This document shows, piece by piece, positions 13,836 to 22,532 of a stretch of 64,000 nt of DNA. Every line of letters starts with the position of its first letter. The stretch's first letter is position 1. The stretch lies in the NCBI RefSeq assembly GCF_030811685.1, contig NZ_JAUSRF010000014.1, positions 1 to 64,000 on the forward strand. The letters are read 5' to 3'. Both the position numbers and the translations under genes were made by a program. The stretch is from Neorhizobium huautlense (lineage in GTDB: Bacteria; Pseudomonadota; Alphaproteobacteria; Rhizobiales; Rhizobiaceae). Under the pieces are notes generated by a model. The model was not told the DNA's origin. It worked only from the letters and a program-made list of their open reading frames with translations, and made no database searches.

Positions 13836-15108
13836 GGTTTCGGGAGCGGCAGATATCGCTGCCATGATGGACGCCCTTGGCCGCAATGCCAAAAGTGCTG
13901 CGCGCGCACTTGCCACCGCCTCGACCGAGGCCAAGAACGCCGCCCTCCATGCCATGGCCGATACCATTCTGGCCGCGAAGGACGAATTGCTGGCCGCCAA
14001 TGCGGCCGACTTGAAAAGCATCGAAGGCAAGGGGCTGCTGCCCTCCTTCATCGACCGCCTGACGCTGACCGAAAAGAGCATCGACGGCATGGCGCAGGGC
14101 CTGCGCGAGATCGCCGAGTTCAAGGATCCGGTCGGCGAAGTGATCACCGCCTGGGATCGCCCCAACGGCCTGCAGATCGAGCGCGTTCGCACGCCGCTTG
14201 GCGTCATCGGCGTCATCTATGAAAGCCGCCCGAACGTGACGGCAGATGCCGGCGCATTGTGCCTCAAGGCCGGCAACGCCGTGCTCCTGCGCGGCGGTTC
14301 TGATTCCGCATTTTCATCGCAGGCGATCCATGCCTGCCTGGTCAAAGGGCTGAAGTCAGCCGGACTTCCAGAGCATGCGATCCAGCTTGTGCCGACCACA
14401 GATCGCGCCGCCGTCGGCGCCATGCTTTCCGGCCTTGATGGCGCCATCGACGTGATCGTGCCGCGTGGCGGCAAAAGCCTTGTCGCACGGGTGCAGAACG
14501 AGGCGCGGGTGCCGGTGTTTGCCCATCTCGAAGGCCTTTGCCATATCTATGTGGACGCATCTGCCGATCTGGACATGGCCAAAAAGATCGTCGTGAATGC
14601 AAAAATGCGACGCACAGGTGTCTGCGGTGCTGCTGAAACATTGCTGGTGGACAAGGCCGCCGCCGGGGCTGTACTGGCAACGCTGGTGAATGATCTGCAA
14701 GCTGCCGGATGTGAAGTGCGCGGTTCCGCCAATGTGCTCACCCAAATTCCCGGTCTTGTTCCAGCCACCGAAGAGGACTGGAGCACCGAATATCTCGATG
14801 CCGTCATTTCGGTAAAGCTGGTGGACGGCATTTCCGGCGCCATTGACCATATCGGCACCTATTCCTCGCACCATACGGAAGCCGTGATTGCCGAAAATCC
14901 GGCCGTGGTCGCGCGGTTCTTCAACGAAATCGACTCGGCGATCCTGCTGCATAACGCCTCAACCCAGTTTGCCGATGGCGGCGAATTCGGCATGGGCGGC
15001 GAGATCGGCATTTCCACCGGCAAGATGCACGCCCGTGGTCCGGTTGGTGTCGAGCAGCTGACGTCCTTCAAATACCGCGTGCACGGCACCGGCCAGACAA
15101 GGCCCTGA
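13825..15108 (+). CDS. proA: Glutamate-5-semialdehyde dehydrogenase (gamma-glutamyl phosphate reductase)
   Basis: Second step of proline synthesis: NADPH reduction of gamma-glutamyl phosphate. The ATG at 13825 has GGGAGG upstream and gives 427 residues; an earlier in-frame start at 13789 lies inside proB. Family motifs include I-Y-E-S-R-P-N-V-T at 131-139, L-R-G-G-S-D, and the catalytic cysteine C267 in [11 protein letters not shown]. It overlaps the proB end by 11 bases. Confidence 0.97.
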
Positions 15109-15114
15109 TCGCTG

Positions 15115-15744
15115 GTGGAGGGGGAGACAGTCGATCGCCGTTATCTGCGCATGCCGCATGCCGAGCGCGGCATGACCGTTGGCCTGTTCGGCGGCTCCTT
15201 CAACCCGCCGCATGAAGGCCATCAGCTGGTGGCGGAAATCGCCATGCGCCGGTTGGCGCTCGATACTCTCTGGTGGATGGTGACGCCCGGCAATCCGCTG
15301 AAAAGCCGCTCGGAACTCGCTTCGCTTTCCGACCGGATCGCGGCCAGCGAGAAGCTGATCGACGATCCGCGCATCAAAGTGACGGCATTTGAGCAGGCAC
15401 TCGATACACGCTTCACGGCGGATACGGTGGCGCATGTGGCCGCACGTAACCCCGGCATCCGTTTTGTCTGGATCATGGGCGCCGACAGTCTGAAGACCTT
15501 TCACCTCTGGCAGAACTGGCGCCAGATCGTCGCCACTTTCCCGATTGCGATTATCGACCGTCCTGGCGCCACGCTGTCGCTCGTCTCGTCGACCATGGCG
15601 CGCGCCTATGACCATGCCCGGATCGATGAGGAAGACGCGGCGAATCTGGCGCTGCGCGCCGCACCGGCATGGACTTTTCTGCACGATCGCCGCTCATCCA
15701 TCAGTTCCACGCAGCTGCGTGCAAAGGCGCGACAGAAAACGTGA
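15115..15744 (+). CDS. nadD: Nicotinate-nucleotide adenylyltransferase
   Basis: Converts nicotinate mononucleotide to deamido-NAD in NAD synthesis. The G-L-F-G-G-S-F-N-P-P-H-x-G-H nucleotidyltransferase motif and the late S-I-S-S-T-Q-L-R signature are present. The start is uncertain: GTG at 15115 gives 209 residues, while ATG at 15151 (M-P-H-A-E-R-G-M) would remove 12. It follows proA closely and precedes rsfS, a widespread order. Confidence 0.95.
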   Translation: MEGETVDRRYLRMPHAERGMTVGLFGGSFNPPHEGHQLVAEIAMRRLALDTLWWMVTPGNPLKSRSELASLSDRIAASEKLIDDPRIKVTAFEQALDTRFTADTVAHVAARNPGIRFVWIMGADSLKTFHLWQNWRQIVATFPIAIIDRPGATLSLVSSTMARAYDHARIDEEDAANLALRAAPAWTFLHDRRSSISSTQLRAKARQKT

Positions 15745-15805
15745 ACGGCGTGGTCGCCTTATGGTCGCAATCCAACTGCATCGCTCTTGAAAGATTAACA
15801 ATTCG

Positions 15806-16297
15806 ATGCCACCTTCATTCTTGCGGGTTCCTCAGATCAGGGATTCGCGAGTGCCTGTTTTGTCTTGGACGAAAGGAAAAACCCTGACAACAGTACACGC
15901 CAAGGGAAAGACCCAGCGTCTCCTCCCGACGAGCACGGACCGCGGCGCCGAAGCTGCTCATCGTGCTCTCGAACTGGTCCTCGCCAGCCTTGAGGACTCC
16001 AAAGCCGAAGATATCGTCACCGTCGACATTGCCGGAAAATCGGCGCTGGGAGACCACATGGTGGTTGTCTCCGGGCGATCGAGCCGCCATGTCTCGGCAA
16101 TCACCGACCATCTCGTTTCCGATCTCAAGGACGAAGGATACGGCGGCGCCCGTGTCGAAGGCCAGGAAACCGGCGACTGGGTGTTGATTGACACCGGTGA
16201 CATCATCATCCATGTGTTCCGCCCTGAAATCCGCGAGTTTTACAACATCGAAAAGATGTGGGCCGCGCCGGATTTCGAGGAAAACACATTGCACTGA
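15806..16297 (+). CDS. rsfS: Ribosome silencing factor RsfS
   Basis: Binds L14 and blocks subunit joining in nutrient limitation. The conserved domain runs from A-H-R-A-L-E-L-V-L through D-H-M-V-V-V-S-G-R-S-S-R-H to W-V-L-I-D-T-G-D-I-I-I-H-V-F and Y-N-I-E-K-M-W. The frame is open from ATG 15806 (163 residues), but the first 26 residues look unlike the family. Rhizobial homologues open with TTVHAKGKTQR, which here follows a CTG at 15884 with AAAGGA before it, so a non-ATG start there is possible. Confidence 0.93.
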   Translation: MPPSFLRVPQIRDSRVPVLSWTKGKTLTTVHAKGKTQRLLPTSTDRGAEAAHRALELVLASLEDSKAEDIVTVDIAGKSALGDHMVVVSGRSSRHVSAITDHLVSDLKDEGYGGARVEGQETGDWVLIDTGDIIIHVFRPEIREFYNIEKMWAAPDFEENTLH

Positions 16298-16344
16298 CGG
16301 GTTTATCACTTTCGATTGAACCGCTGGGTGCCCAAGCCTTTCCC

Positions 16345-16368
16345 GCACGACGACACATGAGGTCGTGC
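16345..16368. repeat. Small inverted repeat before rlmH
   Basis: GCACGAC at 16345-16351 and GTCGTGC at 16362-16368 form a seven-base hairpin with a 10-base loop. No T-tract follows, so I do not call it a terminator; it may affect the rsfS-rlmH mRNA. Confidence 0.3.
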
Positions 16369-16399
16369 AGGAACGGACGAACATGGCGGTTTTTAAACG

Positions 16400-16882
16400 A
16401 TGCGGATAAGCCTCTTTGCAGTGGGACGGTTGAAAGCCGGCCCTGAAAAGGAACTTGCGTCCCGTTACGTGGACCGGATGGCCAAGGCCGGCCCGGCCGT
16501 GGGACTGGAGTTTGCGCGCGTTGTGGAAGTCGCGGAAAGCCGCGCCTCCAATGCCGATACCCGCAAACGCGAAGAAGCCGGCATGCTGGACAAGGCAATG
16601 CCGGAAGGCAGCGTGCTGATCATTCTCGATGAGCGCGGCAAATCCATGGACAGCGAAGCATTCGCAGCCCTGATCGGCCGGTTTCGCGACCAGGGTAAAC
16701 GTGACTGCATGCTGGCGATCGGCGGCGCCGACGGCCATGATGCCTCTTCACGTGACAGAGCGGACGCCGTCGTCAATTTCGGCGCCATGACCTGGCCGCA
16801 CCAGCTGGTGCGCATTCTGCTGGCCGAGCAGCTTTATCGCGCCGTCACCATTCTGTCCGGCCATCCTTATCATCGTGTCTAG
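16400..16882 (+). CDS. rlmH: 23S rRNA (pseudouridine1915-N3)-methyltransferase RlmH
   Basis: SPOUT-class methyltransferase acting on helix 69 of 23S rRNA in the assembled ribosome. The 160-residue protein matches family length and has the knot segments L-D-E-R-G-K, A-I-G-G-A-D-G-H and the ending L-S-G-H-P-Y-H. It follows rsfS, the usual neighbour. Confidence 0.97.
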   Translation: MRISLFAVGRLKAGPEKELASRYVDRMAKAGPAVGLEFARVVEVAESRASNADTRKREEAGMLDKAMPEGSVLIILDERGKSMDSEAFAALIGRFRDQGKRDCMLAIGGADGHDASSRDRADAVVNFGAMTWPHQLVRILLAEQLYRAVTILSGHPYHRV

Positions 16883-16980
16883 TGCCGTTTTGGCTGGATT
16901 GGCGCAGACCATGTTCTCTGTGGCGCAACGAACCAAATCCGCCTAAGATAAATCCATCCGGCAGAGATTCGCGGGACGGA

Positions 16981-18411
16981 ATGAAGAGATCGACATGGAA
17001 CGGGCTGACTGCAGCGCTGCCGGCAACGGCGGCGGTTTTCGTGTTGTCGGCTGCCGCACTGCTATCTCCGCCCCCCTCCCTCGCGCAGGAAGAGGCGGTT
17101 AACGCGGAGCAGATTGAACCATCGCCTCAGTCGGCGCCCGGCACGCCCGACAATGCGTCTGCCGAACTGCAACGCAAGCGTGACGAAACCCGCAATGAAC
17201 TCGAGGAACTGACCCGCTCCATCGATATTTCCTCGGAAAAGGCACGGCTGATCGAGGAAAACATCGCGGCGCTGGAAAAGAGCACGGCCAATCTGCGGCA
17301 GGCGCTGATTGATTCAGCCACGCGCCGCAAGGAACTGGAAGCCCAGATTCTTGCCAGCGAGGAAAAGATTGCGCAGCTCGGCGTTCGTCAGGATGCCATC
17401 AAGAAATCCCTGCATGACCGCCGGGCCGTTCTGGCGGAAGTTCTGGCCGCGCTGCAGCGCATGGGGCGCAGCCCGCCGCCGGCCCTGCTCGTCACGCCGG
17501 AAGATGCGCTCGGATCCGTGCGCAGCGCCATCCTGCTCGGTGCGGTCGTTCCGGGAATGCGCAAGCAAGCAACCGCACTCGTCAATGACCTTGAGGCCCT
17601 GACGTCACTTCAGAGAGACGCGACAACGGAAAAGGCCCGCGTTTCCGGAACGATCACTGAGAGTCTTGAAGAAGACAGGCGCATGCAGCTTCTGATGGCC
17701 GAAAACGACAAGCAGAGCCAGACGGGCGCTGCGGACCTCGTGGCCGAACAGCAGCGCACGGATGAACTGGCAGCACGGGCAGAAAGCCTGAGTGGCCTCA
17801 TCGAATCCCTGGAAAACGACATCACCTCGATCCGCGACGCCGCGGAAAGAGCCCGCCTTGAGGAAGAGCGCCAAAAGCAGTTGAGTGTCGAGGAACGCGA
17901 AAAGGCCCGGCAACTGGCCGAAAGCGGTGTGCCCGACAAAAACCGCATTGCGCCCGCATATCCGTTTTCCAGTCTGAGACAGAAGCTGGAACTGCCGGTC
18001 GCCGGCGATATTCTGCGTTCATGGGATGATCCTGATGGTACAGGCCACCCGGCCCGAGGCATGACGGTGGCCTCCGGTCCGAATGCGGTAGTGACGGCTC
18101 CGGCGGATGGTCTTGTGGTGTTTGCCGGCGCTTTCAGAAGCTACGGCCAGATGGTTATTCTCAATGCCGGCGATGGTTATCACGTGGTTATGACCGGCAT
18201 GAACACCGTAAACGTGCGACAAGGCAAGTTCGTATTCGCAGGTGAGCCTATCGCCCTGATGGGTAAAAAAAGAGTGGCAAGCGCAACCGCGTTGGCGCTG
18301 GAAACGGATCGCCCGACGCTTTACATTGAATTCAGAAAAGATGGCAGCCCGGTCGATTCGGCACCGTGGTGGGTCAAAAAGGACACTGGAAGGGCACGCA
18401 ATGATTCGTAG
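16981..18411 (+). CDS. EnvC-like murein hydrolase activator (coiled coil plus LytM/M23 domain)
   Basis: Periplasmic protein likely to control amidases at the division site. ATG 16981 gives 476 residues with a signal peptide (hydrophobic stretch to about residue 34, A-Q at the cleavage point); the open frame to 16882 adds no family sequence. Long coiled-coil segments cover about residues 55-330, followed by a C-terminal LytM/M23 domain from about 350. The usual zinc-binding His-x-x-x-Asp and H-x-H are not evident, as in EnvC-type activators that have lost catalysis. It overlaps ctpA by 11 bases. Confidence 0.88.
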   Translation: MKRSTWNGLTAALPATAAVFVLSAAALLSPPPSLAQEEAVNAEQIEPSPQSAPGTPDNASAELQRKRDETRNELEELTRSIDISSEKARLIEENIAALEKSTANLRQALIDSATRRKELEAQILASEEKIAQLGVRQDAIKKSLHDRRAVLAEVLAALQRMGRSPPPALLVTPEDALGSVRSAILLGAVVPGMRKQATALVNDLEALTSLQRDATTEKARVSGTITESLEEDRRMQLLMAENDKQSQTGAADLVAEQQRTDELAARAESLSGLIESLENDITSIRDAAERARLEEERQKQLSVEEREKARQLAESGVPDKNRIAPAYPFSSLRQKLELPVAGDILRSWDDPDGTGHPARGMTVASGPNAVVTAPADGLVVFAGAFRSYGQMVILNAGDGYHVVMTGMNTVNVRQGKFVFAGEPIALMGKKRVASATALALETDRPTLYIEFRKDGSPVDSAPWWVKKDTGRARNDS

Positions 18412-19729
18412 GGCTTCTCTTGTCATCGTCGGCGCACTGATGGGTGCAACCGCGATGAGCGTGATCTATTCAGCCGGCGTGCCGGCTCAGGCAGCCGGTT
18501 CCTCGACCTATCGCGAGCTGTCGATTTTCGGCGACGTCTTCGAGCGCGTGCGGGCCCAGTATGTCACGCCGCCGGATGAAGAGAAGCTGGTCGAAAACGC
18601 CATCAACGGCATGCTGACCTCGCTCGATCCGCATTCGAGCTTCATGAATGCCAAGGATGCCGACGACATGCGCACCCAGACCCGGGGCGAATTTGGCGGT
18701 CTCGGTATCGAAGTGACGATGGAAAACGAGCTCGTCAAGGTCATCACGCCGATCGATGACACGCCGGCCGCCAAGGCAGGTGTTCTGGCCGGCGACTTCA
18801 TTTCCGAGATCGATGGCGCGCCGGTGCGCGGCCTGAAGCTTGAAGATGCCGTCGAAAAGATGCGCGGCCCGATCAACACGCCGATCAAGCTGACGGTTAT
18901 CCGCCAGGGCGCAGACAAGCCACTGGAAATCACTGTCGTTCGTGACACGATCGCCGTTCAGGCCGTCAAGTCTCGTGTCGAAGGTGACGTTGGTTATGTC
19001 CGCGTGATCTCCTTCACGGAAAAGACCTATGAAGGCCTCGAAAAGGCAATCCAGAAGATCAAGGCGGATGTGCCGGCCGACAAGCTGAAGGGTTATGTCC
19101 TTGACCTTCGCCTCAATCCGGGCGGCCTGCTCGATCAGGCGATCAACGTCTCCGACGCCTTCCTGGAGCGTGGCGAAGTCGTTTCGACCCGCGGCCGCAA
19201 TGCCGAGGAAACCCGTCGCTTCAACGCCAGCGCCGGCGATCTGACCGATGGCAAGCCTGTCATCGTTCTCGTCAACGGCGGTTCGGCTTCCGCTTCGGAA
19301 ATCGTTGCCGGCGCCTTGCAGGATCTGAAGCGCGCCACCGTTGTCGGTACGCGGTCCTTCGGCAAGGGTTCGGTGCAGACCATCATTCCGCTCGGCGATG
19401 CCGGCGCATTGCGCCTGACGACCGCGCTTTATTACACGCCGTCCGGCAAGTCGATCCAAGGCACCGGCATCGAACCGGATATCAAGGTTGAGCAGCCGCT
19501 GCCGCCGGAACTGCAGGGCAAGGTGAAGGCCGAGGGTGAATCCAGCCTGCGCGGCCATATTACCGGCCAGAGTGAAACTGAAGAGGGATCGGGTTCCTCG
19601 GCCTATGTGCCGCCGGAAACCAAGGACGATATCCAGTTGAACTACGCGCTCGACCTGCTGCGTGGTGCCAAGACAGACCCGTCTTTCCCGCCACAGCAGG
19701 ACAAGGCGGCAGCTGCCGTTAAGCCGTAA
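18401..19729 (+). CDS. ctpA: C-terminal processing peptidase CtpA (S41 family)
   Basis: Periplasmic serine protease that trims C-termini of envelope proteins, in other bacteria including cell-wall hydrolases. ATG 18401 gives 442 residues with an N-terminal signal/anchor. A PDZ domain covers about 95-180 (G-G-L-G-I-E-V), and the catalytic region has V-N-G-G-S-A-S-A-S-E at 291-300 and the Lys in S-F-G-K-G-S at 319-324. It is translated coupled to the EnvC-like gene, suggesting a shared job in the envelope. Confidence 0.95.
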   Translation: MIRRASLVIVGALMGATAMSVIYSAGVPAQAAGSSTYRELSIFGDVFERVRAQYVTPPDEEKLVENAINGMLTSLDPHSSFMNAKDADDMRTQTRGEFGGLGIEVTMENELVKVITPIDDTPAAKAGVLAGDFISEIDGAPVRGLKLEDAVEKMRGPINTPIKLTVIRQGADKPLEITVVRDTIAVQAVKSRVEGDVGYVRVISFTEKTYEGLEKAIQKIKADVPADKLKGYVLDLRLNPGGLLDQAINVSDAFLERGEVVSTRGRNAEETRRFNASAGDLTDGKPVIVLVNGGSASASEIVAGALQDLKRATVVGTRSFGKGSVQTIIPLGDAGALRLTTALYYTPSGKSIQGTGIEPDIKVEQPLPPELQGKVKAEGESSLRGHITGQSETEEGSGSSAYVPPETKDDIQLNYALDLLRGAKTDPSFPPQQDKAAAAVKP

Positions 19730-19750
19730 TCGTTTCAATATACACATAAG

Positions 19751-19776
19751 ACCGGCCCGTTTTCGGGCCGGTTTTT
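19751..19776 (+). terminator. Terminator after ctpA
   Basis: ACCGGCCCG, a TTTT loop, CGGGCCGGT and a T5 tract form a textbook intrinsic terminator. Confidence 0.85.
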
Positions 19777-19809
19777 GTTATCCGGACAACATATCAGGGC
19801 GGACGATCA

Positions 19810-21000
19810 TTGGGGACGGATCTTCACGCACCGCTTGGGCGGGACCGCGAGGCGCGTCTGCGACGCTCCCGACGCGTTTCAATCGGTGTCATCTTCGGTG
19901 TGCTGGTTGGCGCCGGTCTTCTCGGCTTCTCCTTCTATGCCATGCAACCTGATCCGGCGTTGCAAAAAACCGAGATAGCGACCAGGACCGATACACCTTC
20001 GCAAACACCGGCTGACCGCGCTCCGGCGAGCGATTCCCAAGGCAAGGCCACAATAGCGCGCTCCGGCCCCAGTGGCGGGGCCAATATCCAGCGCACTCAG
20101 ACCAACAACGGTCAGGTCGTCACGACCTATTCTCCGCGTCAACGTGACGGCGATGGCCCGTTGATCGTTGATGGGCGGCGGGTCGGCCAGGATCCACGCA
20201 TGGCTGCCACGCCGAATGACGATCTCATCGAAGATACACCGGCAGGACGCCTACCGATCGTTGGCCCGGACGGACTTCGGCCGATGGAGCAGTATGCCCG
20301 TCCATGGTCCGGCGCGCGCGGCACCCGTATCGCTATCGTCGTTGGAGGCCTGGGGCTGAGCCAGACCGGCACACAGAAGGCCATCCGCACGCTTCCGGCC
20401 GAGATTACGCTTGCCTTTGCCGCAACGGGCAACAGCCTTCAGCGCTGGGTGCAGGAAGCAAGACGCAACGGCCACGAAATTCTCGTGCAGCTTCCCATGG
20501 AGCCCTTCGATTACCCAAGCAACAATCCGGGCGCTACCACTCTGGTGACGCAAGCCAATGTGAAGGAAAACATTGCCAACCTGCATGAAGCGATGGGCAA
20601 GATCACCAATTACACCGGTGTGATGAACTATCTCGGCGGTCGTTTTCTCGCCGATGCCGGTGCACTCGAACCGGTACTGAGAGATATCGCCGGACGCGGC
20701 CTGCTGTTTCTGGATGACGGTTCTTCCTCGCAATCGCTGACGGAAAAGATTGCCAAACCGTTGCAGCTTCCACATGCCTTTGCCGATCTGACCCTGGACG
20801 GACAGCTGGACAAGGTGGAAATTCTGAAGAAGCTCGACGAACTGGAGCGCATTGCCCAACGCAAGGGTTTTGCCATCGGCTCGGCCTCGGCCTTTGACGA
20901 AAGCGTGGACGCGATCCAGCAATGGGTTCGCGAAGTCAGCAATCGCGGCATCGAAATCGTTGGCGTTTCTGCCGTCGTGAACGATCCTGCGCATCCATGA
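19810..21000 (+). CDS. Divergent polysaccharide deacetylase family protein
   Basis: A 396-residue envelope protein starting at TTG 19810. A membrane segment lies at about residues 23-45, followed by a Pro/Thr/Ser-rich linker to about 150 and a domain of the divergent polysaccharide deacetylase group (PF04748, YibQ-like): [24 protein letters not shown] and F-L-D-D-G-S-S-S. Members often neighbour envC and ctp genes, as here. Enzyme activity of this group is unproven. The start could also be later, as no strong ribosome site is seen. Confidence 0.85.
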   Translation: MGTDLHAPLGRDREARLRRSRRVSIGVIFGVLVGAGLLGFSFYAMQPDPALQKTEIATRTDTPSQTPADRAPASDSQGKATIARSGPSGGANIQRTQTNNGQVVTTYSPRQRDGDGPLIVDGRRVGQDPRMAATPNDDLIEDTPAGRLPIVGPDGLRPMEQYARPWSGARGTRIAIVVGGLGLSQTGTQKAIRTLPAEITLAFAATGNSLQRWVQEARRNGHEILVQLPMEPFDYPSNNPGATTLVTQANVKENIANLHEAMGKITNYTGVMNYLGGRFLADAGALEPVLRDIAGRGLLFLDDGSSSQSLTEKIAKPLQLPHAFADLTLDGQLDKVEILKKLDELERIAQRKGFAIGSASAFDESVDAIQQWVREVSNRGIEIVGVSAVVNDPAHP

Positions 21001-21011
21001 ATGGAAGAGAG

Positions 21012-21545
21012 ATGAGCAAATCCCAAAAGCCGGTATCCGCCGATAATCTGCCTTACCGCCCCTGTGTCGGCATCATGGTTCTCAACCGTGATGGTCTTGT
21101 CTGGGTCGGGCGGCGCATGTCTGAAAACAATTCAGAATCCGATGGGTCGCCTCAGCTCTGGCAAATGCCGCAGGGCGGAATCGACAAGGGCGAGGATACC
21201 TTGGTCGCCGCGAAACGCGAACTTTTCGAAGAGACGGGTATGCGCAGCGTGACCTTGCTCGGCGAAGCGAGCGACTGGATCAACTATGATCTGCCCGCCC
21301 ATCTGATCGGCATCGGCCTGAAGGGCAAATATCGCGGCCAGACGCAACGCTGGTTTGCCTTCCGCTTTGAAGGCGATGAAAACGAGATCAATATCGAGGA
21401 CCCGCCATCCGGCCAGCATCAGGAATTCGAGGACTGGGACTGGAAACCGATGGCCGAGCTGCCGGACCTGATCGTGTCCTTCAAGCGTGAGGTTTATCGC
21501 AAGGTGGTTGCCGAATTTGCCCATCTTGCGGGCAAGCCGGCCTGA
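21012..21545 (+). CDS. rppH: RNA pyrophosphohydrolase RppH
   Basis: Nudix enzyme that removes pyrophosphate from mRNA 5' ends and so starts decay. The ATG at 21012 gives 177 residues. The Nudix box spans 55-77 (G55-x5-E61, R69-E70-L71, E73-E74-x-G76). The start [11 protein letters not shown] and Q-L-W-Q-M-P-Q-G-G are typical. Longer starts (20922, 20997) lie in the upstream gene. Confidence 0.95.
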   Translation: MSKSQKPVSADNLPYRPCVGIMVLNRDGLVWVGRRMSENNSESDGSPQLWQMPQGGIDKGEDTLVAAKRELFEETGMRSVTLLGEASDWINYDLPAHLIGIGLKGKYRGQTQRWFAFRFEGDENEINIEDPPSGQHQEFEDWDWKPMAELPDLIVSFKREVYRKVVAEFAHLAGKPA

Positions 21546-21567
21546 AAAGGGAAAACAGCAAAAAATG

Positions 21568-21602
21568 AAAATGCCGGCAGCCAAAACTGCCGGCATTTTT
21601 TA
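21568..21602. terminator. Bidirectional terminator between rppH and bfr
   Basis: AAAATGCCGGCAG, loop CCAAAA, CTGCCGGCATTTTTT: a strong stem with T runs on both strands, placed between two convergent genes. Confidence 0.85.
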
Positions 21603-21619
21603 TGTGCTGAATTTCTTCG

Positions 21620-22105
21620 TTATTCTGCCGTATCGGCGGAGTCGGCATTGAGCTGGCCGTATTTCGCTTCACCGATCTTGCCGAGGAGTTCCAGCTGCGT
21701 TTCGAGGAAATCGATGTGACCTTCTTCGTCCATCAACAGTTCTTCGAAAAGCTTCATGGAGACATAATCCCCGGCGGCGTGACAGATGTCGCGGGATTCC
21801 TTGTAGGCCTTGCGGGCATCGTATTCGCCGGCAAGATCCGCTTCCAGAACTTCCTTGACGTTCTGGCCGATGCGCAGGGGCGCAAGCGTCTGCAGATTGG
21901 GATGACCTTCGAGGAAGATGATGCGGGCAACCAGCTTGTCCGCGTGGTTCATTTCTTCGATCGACTCGGCACGTTCCTTCTTGGCGAGCTTGGTGTAACC
22001 CCAATCCTCGAGAAGACGATAATGTACCCAGTATTGATTGACGGCGCCGAGTTCGAGGAAAAGAGCCTCGTTAAGCCGCTCGATGACCTTTTTGTCGCCT
22101 TTCAA
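21620..22105 (-). CDS. bfr: Bacterioferritin
   Basis: Haem-containing iron-storage protein forming 24-mers. The 161-residue chain has the ferroxidase ligands E18, E51, H54, E94, E127 and H130, and M52, which ligates haem at the dimer interface. Its start lies inside the end of the upstream bfd gene (35-base overlap), giving coupled expression with the ferredoxin that helps release iron. Confidence 0.96.
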   Translation of the reverse strand: MKGDKKVIERLNEALFLELGAVNQYWVHYRLLEDWGYTKLAKKERAESIEEMNHADKLVARIIFLEGHPNLQTLAPLRIGQNVKEVLEADLAGEYDARKAYKESRDICHAAGDYVSMKLFEELLMDEEGHIDFLETQLELLGKIGEAKYGQLNADSADTAE

Positions 22106-22382
22106 TGTCCGCTCTCCTGTTCTCTTCGTGGAGTTGTTTCAGGCGGGACATATAATCAACTAGTTCAGCTTCCGTCGAGTGGCGGCGAGAGTGGTAATCC
22201 TCGGTCGTACGGATGATCAGGTCGACAACGTTCGGGAAACAGCCGCAACAGCGACCGCGCTTGGCCATGGAATGATAGACCTTGGCCGGGACGATGAGCT
22301 GCCAACAGTCCTCATCGAGCAATGCGGTGATGGCATTGCGAATTTCGGTGTCGGTGATGTAATTGCAGCTGCAGACGAGCAT
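22071..22382 (-). CDS. bfd: Bacterioferritin-associated ferredoxin (Bfd-like 2Fe-2S protein)
   Basis: Small [2Fe-2S] protein that reduces bacterioferritin to mobilise iron. Cluster cysteines are C4-x-C6 and C45/C46-x-C48. At 103 residues it is longer than E. coli Bfd (about 64) because of a charged C-terminal extension (H-E-E-N-R-R-A-D), which overlaps bfr. Iron control by Irr or RirA is expected in rhizobia, but I found no convincing operator upstream. Confidence 0.92.
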   Translation of the reverse strand: MLVCSCNYITDTEIRNAITALLDEDCWQLIVPAKVYHSMAKRGRCCGCFPNVVDLIIRTTEDYHSRRHSTEAELVDYMSRLKQLHEENRRADIERRQKGHRAA

Positions 22383-22532
22383 TTTCGGGCCGATCCGGAA
22401 ACATGACCTAGCTTATCCGCTTTCTCTGTCAAACAAGGGGGCAAATGTCAAGAAAATGAATCAATCCGCTAATATGCAGATTTTGCAAAGCGCCTGTTCC
22501 GTGCTTTCTGCGCTCTAAAAAAATTTACGTGA

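Noticed and set aside
16882..16980. N-terminal extension of the EnvC-like protein
   Set aside because: The frame is open, but the signal peptide begins at ATG 16981; the extension has no family support.
22383..22532. Irr or Fur operator before bfd
   Set aside because: Rhizobial bfd-bfr genes are often iron-regulated, but no clear TTTAGAA-type inverted repeat is present.
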